DNA of 37,957 nt from Nostocales cyanobacterium LEGE 12452 (lineage in GTDB: Bacteria > Cyanobacteriota > Cyanobacteriia > Cyanobacteriales > Nostocaceae): NCBI GenBank assembly GCA_015206945.1, contig JADEXV010000049.1, forward strand, positions 1 to 37,957, read 5' to 3'. The stretch's first letter is position 1, and each line of letters opens with the position of its first letter. The notes below the pieces were generated by a model. It did no database searches. It was not told where the DNA came from and worked only from the letters and a program-made list of their open reading frames with translations. A program made the position numbers and the translations under genes. Shown piece by piece: positions 1 through 7,231 of this stretch.

Positions 1-59
1 AAAGCTCCACCTAACCTCTTCAATTTTTAATTTTTAATTTTCAATTTTTAATTCCTAAA
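1..59. repeat. TTTTTAA heptanucleotide repeat
   Basis: An AT-only run in which the unit TTTTTAA (with one TTTTCAA variant) recurs in tandem. A second copy of the same type lies at about 18048-18072. Short tandemly repeated heptanucleotides are a known feature of Nostoc and Anabaena intergenic DNA. No gene is visible in it. Confidence 0.7.
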
Positions 60-144
60 CGGAGAGGGGGAGATTCGAACTCCCGGAGGTTTTAGCCTCA
101 TCCGATTTCAAGTCGGACGCAATCGACCACTCTGCCACCTCTCC
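60..144 (-). tRNA. tRNA-Ser (anticodon UGA)
   Basis: Read on the minus strand, this 85-nt segment folds as a class II tRNA. The 7-bp acceptor stem is GGAGAGG with CCTCTCC, with a G discriminator. The anticodon loop is CTTGAAA, giving TGA. A long variable arm precedes the GTTCGAATC T-loop. CCA is not encoded. A long variable arm with this anticodon means serine, reading UCN codons. Confidence 0.95.
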
Positions 145-275
145 AGTAAATCTGTCAAACTTGTGCTTATCCTAGTTTCAGACGCTATTCAGGCGCTTTT
201 GTTGGTTAGCACTAAACTTGACAGATAATACTATACCCTATTATCTACGCAGATTGCACTACTGGATGCGAATGT

Positions 276-1196
276 CTACGACACAATACGCGATCGCTCA
301 TACAAAATTTCCCCCTTAGCCACCTGAAAGTCATTCCCCACCCAAACTAGGGAAACTTGCGAAACAACACCCGCCTCTAGGGTGACAATGGAAAAATTAC
401 GCAACTTCTCGCCGTCATTTTCCACAATCCTGGGGACACTAGCCGCATTTAAGTAAATTGTCCCCTCTGGACTTCTAAAGATGGGCTTGCGCTGCACCTT
501 CTTGGTATGGCGTAAATCTCGGTGCATGTGACCAAATGTCACCAGAGGAATGGTTTTACCAGCAGTCAAGGCTTGAGAAATCGCCTCGCCCAAATCTGGA
601 TCGCCAAAGTCGCCGCCAATTGGATGCCAGTCTTTGCCGCAGGGGTCTTCGGGGCGATCGCCTAACCCACTAGGCCCATTGTGACCCAAAAATATAATTG
701 TCTCGTAAGCGGCGCTTTTAACTGCTTTGAAGATGCGATCGGCGGATTCTTCCAAACTCGTCACACCGTAACGTTCTTTACAGATTTCCGCGAATTTCCA
801 CTCTGGGCCACCCCAAGTAAAGGGACGACCCCCCACTACAGTTAAATTCCAAGCGGGAAAATCCAGTTTACCGTAACCAACATGGGACGAACCTAATAAA
901 TCGAGTTGTTCCTGTACCCAGTCTTCCTTAGAGCGGTCATAAGGAGCCTTTTTGCGTCCCCATTCGGTGGCGGTGTACCAGGCATCGTGGTTGCCCATCA
1001 CGGCTGCTTTGGGAATATCGAGAGATGCGATCGCTCTGACCACTTCCACCGATTCATTGCCAAAATCCCCGACAAACAGCACTAAGTCAACACCCAAATG
1101 CTTGAGTGCAACGCCATCTTCCACTTCCCATTGGTCGTGAATATCTCCAACTACAGCAATTTTGAGGTTTATCGATTGAGTTTTCTGACTGGTCAT
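276..1196 (-). CDS. calcineurin-like metallophosphoesterase (cyanobacterial/plant type)
   Basis: A 306-residue cytoplasmic protein with the full set of calcineurin-like phosphoesterase metal-binding motifs: D18-x-H20 (GDIHD), G43-D44, the G68-N-H-D71 box, a GHNG motif in the second half and a terminal GHMH box. These residues normally bind a dinuclear metal centre that hydrolyses phosphomonoesters or diesters. The substrate cannot be read from sequence. I believe the family is the one annotated TIGR04168 in cyanobacteria and plants. The reading frame extends 19 codons further upstream, but the start at 1196 has a purine-rich AAGGAAAG just ahead of it and begins directly before the first beta strand, so it was preferred. 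It is divergent from nadA, leaving about 150 bp for both promoters. Confidence 0.85.
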   Translation of the reverse strand: MTSQKTQSINLKIAVVGDIHDQWEVEDGVALKHLGVDLVLFVGDFGNESVEVVRAIASLDIPKAAVMGNHDAWYTATEWGRKKAPYDRSKEDWVQEQLDLLGSSHVGYGKLDFPAWNLTVVGGRPFTWGGPEWKFAEICKERYGVTSLEESADRIFKAVKSAAYETIIFLGHNGPSGLGDRPEDPCGKDWHPIGGDFGDPDLGEAISQALTAGKTIPLVTFGHMHRDLRHTKKVQRKPIFRSPEGTIYLNAASVPRIVENDGEKLRNFSIVTLEAGVVSQVSLVWVGNDFQVAKGEILYERSRIVS

Positions 1197-1345
1197 GCCA
1201 CTTTCCTTGCCGTCTATCTCCAGGATATGAAACTCAGCCCGATTTGGACACAACCCGAAAATATCAACCGTCCACTATTTTTGGTAAAAACTACTATAAT
1301 TGAATCCACAGGACATACATTTGCAACATAAAGCACCCCTAAACT

Positions 1346-2320
1346 GTGTTTACTACTGCACTAGCTCAACGAGAAAACACCCAACTGGGTGAACTACCAC
1401 TAGATTTGTTTGCCGCGATTCAGAGTCTCAAAAAAGAACTCAACGCCGTTATCCTGGCGCATTATTATCAAGAGCCAGATATTCAAGATATTGCAGACTT
1501 TATTGGGGATTCATTACAACTGGCAAGAGCCGCAGAAAAAACTAATGCGGATGCGATCGTCTTTGCTGGTGTTCACTTCATGGCAGAAACAGCAAAGATA
1601 CTTAATCCCGATAAATTAGTACTTTTACCAGATTTGAATGCTGGTTGTTCTTTAGCAGATAGTTGTCCAGCAGATGAATTCGCAGCTTTTAAAGCAGCGC
1701 ATCCGAATCATTTGGTAGTGTCTTACATCAACTGTTCTGCTGATATCAAGGCGATGAGCGATATTATTTGCACCAGCTCCAACGCTGTGAAAATTGTGCA
1801 GCAGATACCGAAAGAACAGCCAATTATTTTTGCCCCAGATCGGAATTTGGGGCGGTATGTCATGGAACAGACGGGACGAGATTTAGTGCTATGGCAAGGT
1901 AGCTGTGTTGTCCATGAAACCTTCTCGGAAAAGAAAATTGTCCAGTTAAAAATTGCCCATCCCGAAGCAGAGGCGATCGCACACCCAGAATGTGAAAGTA
2001 GTGTATTGCGCCACGCCAGCTTTATTGGCTCCACAGCCGCTTTACTCAAGTATTGTCAAAGCAGCCCCACCAAGGAATTTATCGTTGCTACGGAGCCGGG
2101 AATCATTCACCAAATGCAAAAATTAGCTCCTGACAAGCGTTTTATTCCTGCACCGCCGATGAATAACTGTGCTTGTAACGAATGTCCGTTTATGCGGTTA
2201 AACACCCTAGAAAAGCTGTATTGGGCAATGAAAAATCGCACTCCCGAAATTACCATGTCAGAGGATATTCGCCTTGCTGCACTGCGACCAATGCAACGAA
2301 TGCTGGAGATGAGCGTGTAA
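1346..2320 (+). CDS. nadA: quinolinate synthase NadA
   Basis: Condenses iminoaspartate (from L-aspartate oxidase NadB) with dihydroxyacetone phosphate to form quinolinate, the second step of de novo NAD synthesis, using a [4Fe-4S] cluster. The 324-residue product matches the family length and shows the HYYQ motif near residue 38 plus the cluster cysteines: C101 in NAGC, C187 in GSC, and a C-terminal C275-x-C277-x2-C280 group that supplies the third ligand. The start is GTG. No earlier ATG continues the frame, and the first residues lead straight into the conserved domain. nadB and nadC are not nearby. A hairpin followed by a T-run lies 20 bp after the stop. Confidence 0.97.
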   Translation: MFTTALAQRENTQLGELPLDLFAAIQSLKKELNAVILAHYYQEPDIQDIADFIGDSLQLARAAEKTNADAIVFAGVHFMAETAKILNPDKLVLLPDLNAGCSLADSCPADEFAAFKAAHPNHLVVSYINCSADIKAMSDIICTSSNAVKIVQQIPKEQPIIFAPDRNLGRYVMEQTGRDLVLWQGSCVVHETFSEKKIVQLKIAHPEAEAIAHPECESSVLRHASFIGSTAALLKYCQSSPTKEFIVATEPGIIHQMQKLAPDKRFIPAPPMNNCACNECPFMRLNTLEKLYWAMKNRTPEITMSEDIRLAALRPMQRMLEMSV

Positions 2321-2340
2321 CCAGTATTTTTTATACCGAT

Positions 2341-2389
2341 GGTAGAGATGCAGTTTTGTTGCGATCTCTACCTGCAAGTTATTTTTTCT
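2341..2389 (+). terminator. probable intrinsic terminator after nadA
   Basis: GGTAGAGAT (2341-2349) pairs with ATCTCTACC (2364-2372), and a T-rich stretch with six T in a row follows at about 2382-2388. Position and orientation fit termination of nadA before the tRNA genes. Confidence 0.6.
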
Positions 2390-2444
2390 AATCACTTGCT
2401 ATTTATAAAACATGGTGCTAAGATTTTAAATCGTGAGACAAATC

Positions 2445-2530
2445 GGGTCGGTGTCCGAGTGGTTAATGGAGACGGACTGTAAATCCGTTGGCTAGCGCCT
2501 ACGCTGGTTCAAATCCAGCCCGGCCCACCA
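2445..2530 (+). tRNA. tRNA-Tyr (anticodon GUA)
   Basis: An 86-nt class II tRNA. Acceptor GGGTCGG pairs with CCGGCCC (one G-U), the anticodon stem-loop contains CTGTAAA with anticodon GTA, and a long variable arm (GGCTAGCGCCTACGC) is followed by the T-loop GGTTCAAATCC. CCA is encoded, unlike in the other three tRNAs here. Bacterial tRNA-Tyr is class II, which fits. Confidence 0.95.
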
Positions 2531-2617
2531 CTTACGAAGTTATAAGTTATAATGACTGGGTTAAGAGCAAAGCTCCCAGCATTGTAACTTACAACTAAAA
2601 AACCAAGTTTATATTTT

Positions 2618-2689
2618 GCCCGTGTGGCTCAGTGGTAGAGCACACCCTTGGTAAGGGTGAGGTCACGAGTTCAATCCTCGTCACGGGCT
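2618..2689 (+). tRNA. tRNA-Thr (anticodon GGU)
   Basis: A 72-nt class I tRNA. Acceptor GCCCGTG pairs with CACGGGC, the D-arm is GCTCAGTGGTAGAGC, the anticodon stem is CACCC/GGGTG around the loop TTGGTAA (anticodon GGT), and the T-arm contains GTTCAATC. CCA is not encoded. It follows tRNA-Tyr by 87 bp and is probably cotranscribed with it. Confidence 0.95.
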
Positions 2690-2728
2690 TTTTAGATTAA
2701 GACTCAATCGAAGGTTTCATACATTATT

Positions 2729-2775
2729 AAGAGACTCTGAAGCTAAATAACTGAGTCTCTTATTTGTGTTTTTGG
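2729..2775. terminator. probable bidirectional terminator between tRNA-Thr and the nuclease-like gene
   Basis: AAGAGACTC (2729-2737) and GAGTCTCTT (2753-2761) form a perfect 9-bp inverted repeat, followed on the plus strand by a T-rich run ending TTTTT. It sits between the plus-strand tRNA pair and the stop of the convergent minus-strand gene. Confidence 0.55.
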
Positions 2776-2792
2776 CTATGATTTCCACTAGT

Positions 2793-3503
2793 TCAACCTT
2801 CCTCATGGGTTATTAACTGCCCTTCTACTTTTCCATAAGCTTTCTTAACCCAATATCCCCTAGGTGGCTTTTCTACCCCATAAGCCTTACACCACTTCTC
2901 TACAGCTTTATCAGACACGCTAAAATCTCTCCCAATTTGTGCAGTTGGCTTTTCCCACACCAATTTTTCTAGTTCTTCTTTTGATGGTCTTTCAACTTTT
3001 CTGGTATGAATCCTAGAGTCTGGGTTAACCTTTCTGGTTGTTAAATCAACGCCAAACTCCTTGTAGGTTCGCTTAGACGCTGCTTCAGTAAAGTCTGTAA
3101 AATCCTCCCACCAGTAAAACGGTGTAGCTGAATTAGGTATCTGGGTAGTTATGTAGCAACCATCAAAGTTAATTGATGGATAAACAACTTTATCTATATC
3201 AGATAGATAAACAGCATAAAAGTCAAAGTCATTTACTTTGTACTTCTTTTGATGAGTACCATTTTTATCTACCCAAATAGTTTTATTGACTACCCTATTG
3301 TCTCCGGCATATTTAGCTTGTATTTTGTAAAATCTATCGTCTTTGTAAGCAACAAAATCAAAAGGTAAATGTTCACAAACAAGTGGCGTGAGAATCAAGT
3401 ATCTTTTAAGCGTTAGATCCGCGATCGCTTTTGTAGCAGCAATATCGCCTTTGTTCTTAGTATGGTGCAGCAATAACGAACCCTCAAACGTGGAAATCAT
3501 CAT
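2793..3503 (-). CDS. PD-(D/E)XK endonuclease-like protein with C-terminal helix-turn-helix
   Basis: A 236-residue protein resembling the small PD-(D/E)XK nucleases that include cyanobacterial intron homing enzymes. The N-terminal part (about 13-70) has the family order: T-K-N-K-G-D, a helix with AIADL, a strand (YLILTP), D49 in an FDF motif, and I-Q-A-K64 in place of the (D/E)-x-K strand. This predicts a metal-dependent nuclease core. The C-terminal part (about 186-215) looks like a helix-turn-helix (IGRDFSVSDKAVEKWCKAYG) followed by KPPRGYW, a tail often seen on homing and HNH nucleases. It is free-standing: tRNA-Arg lies 40 bp upstream on the same strand and is uninterrupted. ATG occurs at both 3503 and 3500. 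It could equally be a Holliday-junction-resolvase-like repair enzyme. Nuclease fold likely, homing role inferred. Confidence 0.7.
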   Translation of the reverse strand: MMISTFEGSLLLHHTKNKGDIAATKAIADLTLKRYLILTPLVCEHLPFDFVAYKDDRFYKIQAKYAGDNRVVNKTIWVDKNGTHQKKYKVNDFDFYAVYLSDIDKVVYPSINFDGCYITTQIPNSATPFYWWEDFTDFTEAASKRTYKEFGVDLTTRKVNPDSRIHTRKVERPSKEELEKLVWEKPTAQIGRDFSVSDKAVEKWCKAYGVEKPPRGYWVKKAYGKVEGQLITHEEG

Positions 3504-3528
3504 ATCATTTCACACCGCTTGAGGGTTC
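3478..3528. repeat. 10-bp inverted repeat spanning the start of the nuclease-like gene
   Basis: GAACCCTCAA (3478-3487) and TTGAGGGTTC (3519-3528) are perfect complements separated by 31 bp. The start codon at 3503/3500 lies in the loop, so in mRNA the hairpin would enclose the initiation site. As DNA it could be an operator for the HTH domain of the product. Both roles are inference. Confidence 0.6.
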
Positions 3529-3542
3529 ATATTGAGTTAAAA

Positions 3543-3615
3543 CGAGCGCGGCAGGGTTCGAACCTGCGACCGATTGCTTAGAAGGCAATTGCTCTATCCA
3601 CTGAGCTACGCGCCC
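3543..3615 (-). tRNA. tRNA-Arg (anticodon UCU)
   Basis: A 73-nt class I tRNA on the minus strand. Acceptor GGGCGCG pairs with CGCGCTC (one G-U) and a G discriminator follows. The D-arm is GCTCAGTGGATAGAGC, the anticodon loop CTTCTAA gives TCT, and the T-arm is GCAGG-TTCGAAC-CTGC. It is complete and has no intron. The nuclease-like gene begins 40 bp beyond its 3' end. Confidence 0.95.
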
Positions 3616-3972
3616 AAAACAAAATCATGGCTCCCGAAGGAGTCACCTACACTATTATATCGTCTTCACCTACCAAGAAGCAATCAAAAATTGCAGATTT
3701 CCCACTAGCAAGGCTAAGATGCTAGTCGCTAGTTAGTCAATCTACACCGAAAACGAAACAGATGGGGTATTGGTTTAGATATATTGTGTTGTCAAGGGGT
3801 TATTTGCCCGTTAGTGCTAACGCCCTCTGGGCGGCTACCTTCGGGAAGGATCTGGCGATCGCTAGGCTCATTCCTACAGTATGCTAGGTAATTTCAGCCT
3901 TGGCGATACTGCCAAATGCCATTATATATTCCATATTAAGAGTGCCCCTGTGAGGAGTTATTTGCTAGTGCC
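3616..3972. other. intergenic region with cyanobacterial dispersed repeat
   Basis: 357 bp without a convincing gene. About 3810-3870 contains GC-rich short hairpins (CGCCC-TCT-GGGCG, then CCTTC-GG-GAAGG) ending in a HIP1 site, typical of dispersed Nostoc repeats. A small reading frame overlapping the next gene at 3881 has no support. The promoter of the 3973 gene must lie here, but I see no clear consensus. Confidence 0.5.
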
Positions 3973-4632
3973 ATGTTTATTCTCAAACGGCAGGATGTTG
4001 AAATATCAAGCATTCAGCACCCAAAAAAGGATCAGCAGGTGCCGATCCTCAATTATCAAGGGCAGACTTTTCGCTTGATTAGTGTTTTCAAAGCTAGTCA
4101 AGAAGAAGAAGCTAGAGCCTTATGGAGAGAATTAACGGATAACCGGGGTAAAGCCTGTGTTTTGCTGGAAGAACCGGAACGCTTTAGTGTTTGGGGTAAA
4201 ATCCGTTTAGAGCAGCTGGATAGTGATACAGGGGGTCATGGCAAAACGGCGATTTTAGTCCAAGCCGCTATTTTGCTGTTACAGGGTGTTTCTATCGACA
4301 TTGAAGAGTTTTTAGGTGCTAGACAAGCTGCATTATTTGAAAAAGATATTGCGGAGGTGTTCAAGCAAAAACAATTTCCCCAAGCATCTTCCCTAGAAGC
4401 AGTGAAATATCTGGTATCTACTAATCCTTTGCCAACAGCCAAAATACCTGATTGGCAAGAAAATCATGTAGTTATCCTGTTACAAGAACTGCATAGATTA
4501 GGAAAAGCCTATTTTGGCAATGCTAATTTTACCAAACAAGTAATTTATAAGCTAGAAGATATGCCAGAAGCCGAGCGATCGCTGTTTATCACTTGGCTAA
4601 ATCAATCGCCACTAGGTAAACTATGGCAGTAG
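3973..4632 (+). CDS. conserved cyanobacterial protein of unknown function
   Basis: A 219-residue soluble protein without a signal peptide or membrane segment. I recognise it as a conserved cyanobacterial family (I believe the one named after Npun_F0813) with no assigned function. The N-terminal half is mixed beta/alpha with an invariant-looking stretch around residues 55-80 (GKACVLLEEPERFSVWGKI). The C-terminal half is helical and acidic. The start is an ATG that opens directly into the conserved part. It stands alone, 140 bp before the next gene, with no partner that suggests its role. Existence as a gene is secure, function unknown. Confidence 0.8.
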   Translation: MFILKRQDVEISSIQHPKKDQQVPILNYQGQTFRLISVFKASQEEEARALWRELTDNRGKACVLLEEPERFSVWGKIRLEQLDSDTGGHGKTAILVQAAILLLQGVSIDIEEFLGARQAALFEKDIAEVFKQKQFPQASSLEAVKYLVSTNPLPTAKIPDWQENHVVILLQELHRLGKAYFGNANFTKQVIYKLEDMPEAERSLFITWLNQSPLGKLWQ

Positions 4633-4772
4633 CATGGAAATTTTTTCACAAAATTCCTGCCACTGGCACTTGCTTTTGGTGTCCGATTGTGTGCTACCTA
4701 GCAGACACACTGCTAGATATACAGTCCTTTAACTCAAAATACTGCCAGAGTGCATCTACATAGTCAAGTCCT

Positions 4773-5624
4773 ATGAATAACTCTTACGAGAATTCGTTCC
4801 TTTCTAAATCAATTTTCACCACTCAGAACATTGTCTTAGCTAATATTGGCTGGGCCGTACTGGCGCTGCTATACTTTTTGTTGTTTAGTGCCAAAGTTCC
4901 CGGAGCCGATGGCATAGAAAGCCGAGCCGAGTGGTATGTGATTGGCACAAATATTTTTGAAGCTTTAGCTTATTTGGGTGCCAGTATCTTATGCTTGAGG
5001 AACTGGCTGAGTCCGCAAATCGTCAGTGGGCGAAATGTTTGGCTCTTAATTGGGCTAGGTATGCTTTCCTATTTCGTTGGAGGGATAATTTTCGGCTATA
5101 CCGAAATAATTTTAAAAGATGAACCGGATGTGTCTGTAGGCGATATATTTTTTGTACTTAGTTATCTATTACTTGGCGCAGGCATGATTTTAGCTGTGGC
5201 TTCCAGGCGAATCAATCTGGAAAAATGGCAGTGGCTAATTGTGTTAGCAATTGCAGTGTTCGGTAGTTTGTTGGCATGGTGGATTTCTATGCAACAGGGA
5301 ACACCCTCAGAACTGCTAGTCGCTATTTTGAATTGGTTTTACGTAGTTAGTGATGTAGTTTTGTTAATTATTGCTACCACTCTGCTACTAGCCTTTTGGG
5401 GGGGAAGAGTTTCCCAGTCTTGGCGAATGATTGCAGCGGCGGCCTTTTCGCTCTACATTGCAGATATGTGGTTTAAATATGCCCAAGGCCCCAATTATCA
5501 AAGTGGAGAAATATTAGAAGTGTTTTGGGTGTTTAGTGGAGTGTTATTTGGCATGGGCGCTGTCTTAGAATATGACGCATCACTAAGACGAACGCGGCGT
5601 ACCAGCGGACGTAAACGAGCTTAG
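4773..5624 (+). CDS. integral membrane protein, about eight transmembrane helices, unknown function
   Basis: A 283-residue protein with eight hydrophobic segments at roughly 19-40, 54-75, 88-109, 120-143, 152-172, 180-209, 216-237 and 250-268, then a short strongly basic tail (RRTRRTSGRKRA) expected to face the cytoplasm. No catalytic or transport motif was recognised. The product resembles cyanobacterial membrane proteins annotated only as hypothetical. It ends 9 bp before the HTH/acidic-linker gene, and that gene ends 5 bp before cutA, so the three are probably one transcription unit. Confidence 0.8.
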   Translation: MNNSYENSFLSKSIFTTQNIVLANIGWAVLALLYFLLFSAKVPGADGIESRAEWYVIGTNIFEALAYLGASILCLRNWLSPQIVSGRNVWLLIGLGMLSYFVGGIIFGYTEIILKDEPDVSVGDIFFVLSYLLLGAGMILAVASRRINLEKWQWLIVLAIAVFGSLLAWWISMQQGTPSELLVAILNWFYVVSDVVLLIIATTLLLAFWGGRVSQSWRMIAAAAFSLYIADMWFKYAQGPNYQSGEILEVFWVFSGVLFGMGAVLEYDASLRRTRRTSGRKRA

Positions 5625-5633
5625 TAAAGATTT

Positions 5634-6653
5634 TTGGTATCTACCGTGAGAAAACTAACAGACTCTGACAAGCAAGAAATTCTTAAGTTATATCGAGAGA
5701 CTGCCGAAACAACCTCAACTTTGGCAGAGCGCTATGGTGTGAGTAATTCGACAATTAGTCGCCTGCTCAAAAGCACTTTGCCAGAAGATGAGTATGAATA
5801 CTTAGTCTCTTTAAAGCGGGCTGCGAGAACTCCTGAAGGAAGGGCACAGGTAAACTATGAGCAGTTACCACTGCTGAGTCAACCAGAAACAGAGCCGGAG
5901 ATAGAAGTTCCACCCAGCGAAAGCCAACCCCTAGAAGTGCCAAAGGTTGAGCCACTACCACGTAAGATAATTCGTGTAGAGCAGGAGGTGTACTCAGAGG
6001 AAACGGCAGAGTCAATTGCTGCAAGTAGACGAGTACGACGACGCCCCTCGGCGACGGAGAAACCAAAACTCCGAGTCACAGCAGATAAATTAGAAACTCC
6101 AGAGCCAAAGCCGCCGGAAATAGTCAGCATCCCTGTCCCACCGCTAAAGAATGAACATCCAGGAGCGGCTGTCATCGCGCACATGCTAGGCGAAGATTTG
6201 CTCGACGAATCAGAGGATTTGGATGATTTAGATGATGATGATTTAGAGGATGACGACTTTGAGGAAGAAGACTTTGATGATGACCTGGATGAGCAAATAC
6301 CTTTAGTTACAAAAAGAAGACCAGGTGAAGCATCAGTTGAAGTTTTACCTCTGTCGATAGCGAATTTGCCCAAAACTTGCTATTTGGTAATTGACCGTTC
6401 TTCGGAATTAATTACCCGTCCTCTGAGGGACTTTGGTGACTTGGGACAAATTCCCAGCCTAGAAACCCAGCAAAGAACTCTGCCGGTGTTTGATAACCAT
6501 CGCGTCGCCAAGCGTTTTTCTACTAAACGCGATCGCGTGATTAAAGTTCCTGATAGTAAAATGCTCCATAAGGCTCGTACTCATCTACAAGCTAAGGGCA
6601 TCACGCGACTGCTAATTGATGGTCAGGTCTATTCCTTGTCTACGACGGTGTAG
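5634..6653 (+). CDS. HTH-domain protein with acidic linker and conserved C-terminal domain
   Basis: A 339-residue protein in three parts. Residues 6-50 form a helix-turn-helix of the transposase/resolvase N-terminal type (TLAERYGVSNSTISRLL), predicting DNA binding. The middle is disordered and Pro/Glu-rich, ending in an almost pure Asp/Glu run at about 187-222. The C-terminal 110 residues are folded-looking and basic (LPKTCYLVIDRSSELITRPL, later KRFSTKRDRVIKVPDSK). There is no transposase catalytic domain, so this is not a mobile-element gene. I believe homologues are common in cyanobacteria with unknown role. The start may be TTG at 5634 or GTG at 5646, and neither has a strong ribosome-binding site. 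It sits between a membrane protein gene and cutA in a tightly packed run. Confidence 0.75.
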   Translation: MVSTVRKLTDSDKQEILKLYRETAETTSTLAERYGVSNSTISRLLKSTLPEDEYEYLVSLKRAARTPEGRAQVNYEQLPLLSQPETEPEIEVPPSESQPLEVPKVEPLPRKIIRVEQEVYSEETAESIAASRRVRRRPSATEKPKLRVTADKLETPEPKPPEIVSIPVPPLKNEHPGAAVIAHMLGEDLLDESEDLDDLDDDDLEDDDFEEEDFDDDLDEQIPLVTKRRPGEASVEVLPLSIANLPKTCYLVIDRSSELITRPLRDFGDLGQIPSLETQQRTLPVFDNHRVAKRFSTKRDRVIKVPDSKMLHKARTHLQAKGITRLLIDGQVYSLSTTV

Positions 6654-6658
6654 AGGTC

Positions 6659-6991
6659 ATGGAGACACCTGCTGGTTATAGTGTGGTATTGGTGACAGCT
6701 GGCAACATACAGGAGGCAGAAGCAATTGCAAATGCCCTTGTGGCAGCTAAACTCGCTGCTTGTGTGAGTCTGTTACCAATCCACTCAATTTACACCTGGC
6801 AAGGAGAACTGCATAAAGAGCAAGAATGGCAATTACTGATTAAAACTGATTTGGCGCAATTTTCTGCAATGGAAGCCAAAATTAAAGAACTTCATTCCTA
6901 TGAAGTGCCAGAAATTATTGCTTTACCAATTGTTGCCAGTTCTCAAGCCTACTTGCAGTGGATTTCTCAGCAAGTTAAAAGTAAAGAGTGA
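6659..6991 (+). CDS. cutA: CutA family divalent-ion tolerance protein
   Basis: A 110-residue protein of normal CutA length, a small trimeric PII-like ferredoxin-fold protein. Family hallmarks are visible: VLVTAGN at the first strand, the A-x-x-L-V-x-x-K-L-A-A-C-V segment, YTWQGEL, an E-W-Q-L-L-I-K-T strand and YEVPEI-x-ALPI near the end. It is classically linked to copper tolerance, but cyanobacterial CutA mutants have no consistent phenotype, so the cellular role is open. It starts 5 bp after the HTH protein stop and its own stop codon is embedded in a hairpin. Confidence 0.95.
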   Translation: METPAGYSVVLVTAGNIQEAEAIANALVAAKLAACVSLLPIHSIYTWQGELHKEQEWQLLIKTDLAQFSAMEAKIKELHSYEVPEIIALPIVASSQAYLQWISQQVKSKE

Positions 6992-7020
6992 GGAGTTAGA
7001 ATTTTCATAACTCCTCACTC
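6986..7020 (+). terminator. 13-bp perfect hairpin overlapping the cutA stop codon
   Basis: GAGTGAGGAGTTA (6986-6998) pairs perfectly with TAACTCCTCACTC (7008-7020) across a 9-nt loop. The TGA stop of cutA (6989-6991) is inside the left arm. No T-run follows, so it may be an mRNA-stabilising 3' structure or a dispersed repeat rather than an intrinsic terminator. Confidence 0.5.
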
Positions 7021-7138
7021 TCAACTACTAACTCTAAGCGTCAACAGCTGCTTCAAATCAAACTAGTACAGCACGGCGGAAGCAAACCGCCCATTCCAAA
7101 TCAATGAAACCCTTAGGCTGTATTAATTTTAACTTTTG

Positions 7139-7213
7139 AACGCCAGTTGCTTCTCCTGTCGGAGACGCTACGCGAACAAGTCGGCAGAGCCGCCCAACGC
7201 ACTGGCTCCTTTT
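7139..7213. repeat. dispersed GC-rich palindromic repeat
   Basis: A GC-rich block in AT-richer surroundings, bounded by CGCCAGT and ACTGGC, holding GGAGACGCTACGCGAAC and CGGCAGAGCCGCCCAACGC. Elements of this wording are, in my recollection, highly repeated in Nostoc genomes. It sits in the 240-bp gap between the convergent cutA and ADP-ribosylglycohydrolase genes. Confidence 0.55.
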
Positions 7214-7231
7214 GACTTCCGTACAGCAGTA

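Noticed and set aside
1723-2049. 108-codon minus-strand frame inside nadA
   Set aside because: Entirely antisense to a strongly conserved enzyme gene, with no recognisable protein features.
2793-3615. Group I intron in tRNA-Arg or tRNA-Thr carrying the nuclease gene
   Set aside because: Both tRNA genes fold completely without interruption, and the nuclease frame lies outside them.
2690-3615. Genomic island integrated at the tRNA-Arg 3' end
   Set aside because: No second copy of the tRNA-Arg 3' sequence was found near the far side of the nuclease gene, and no integrase is present.
5879-6373. 164-codon minus-strand frame rich in Ser and Lys
   Set aside because: It is the exact antisense of the acidic linker and Pro-rich region of the HTH protein; composition is a mirror of Asp/Glu codons.
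5634-6653. Transposase gene (because of the HTH similarity)
   Set aside because: Only the HTH matches; there is no DDE catalytic domain, no terminal inverted repeats, and the gene sits in an ordered operon-like run.
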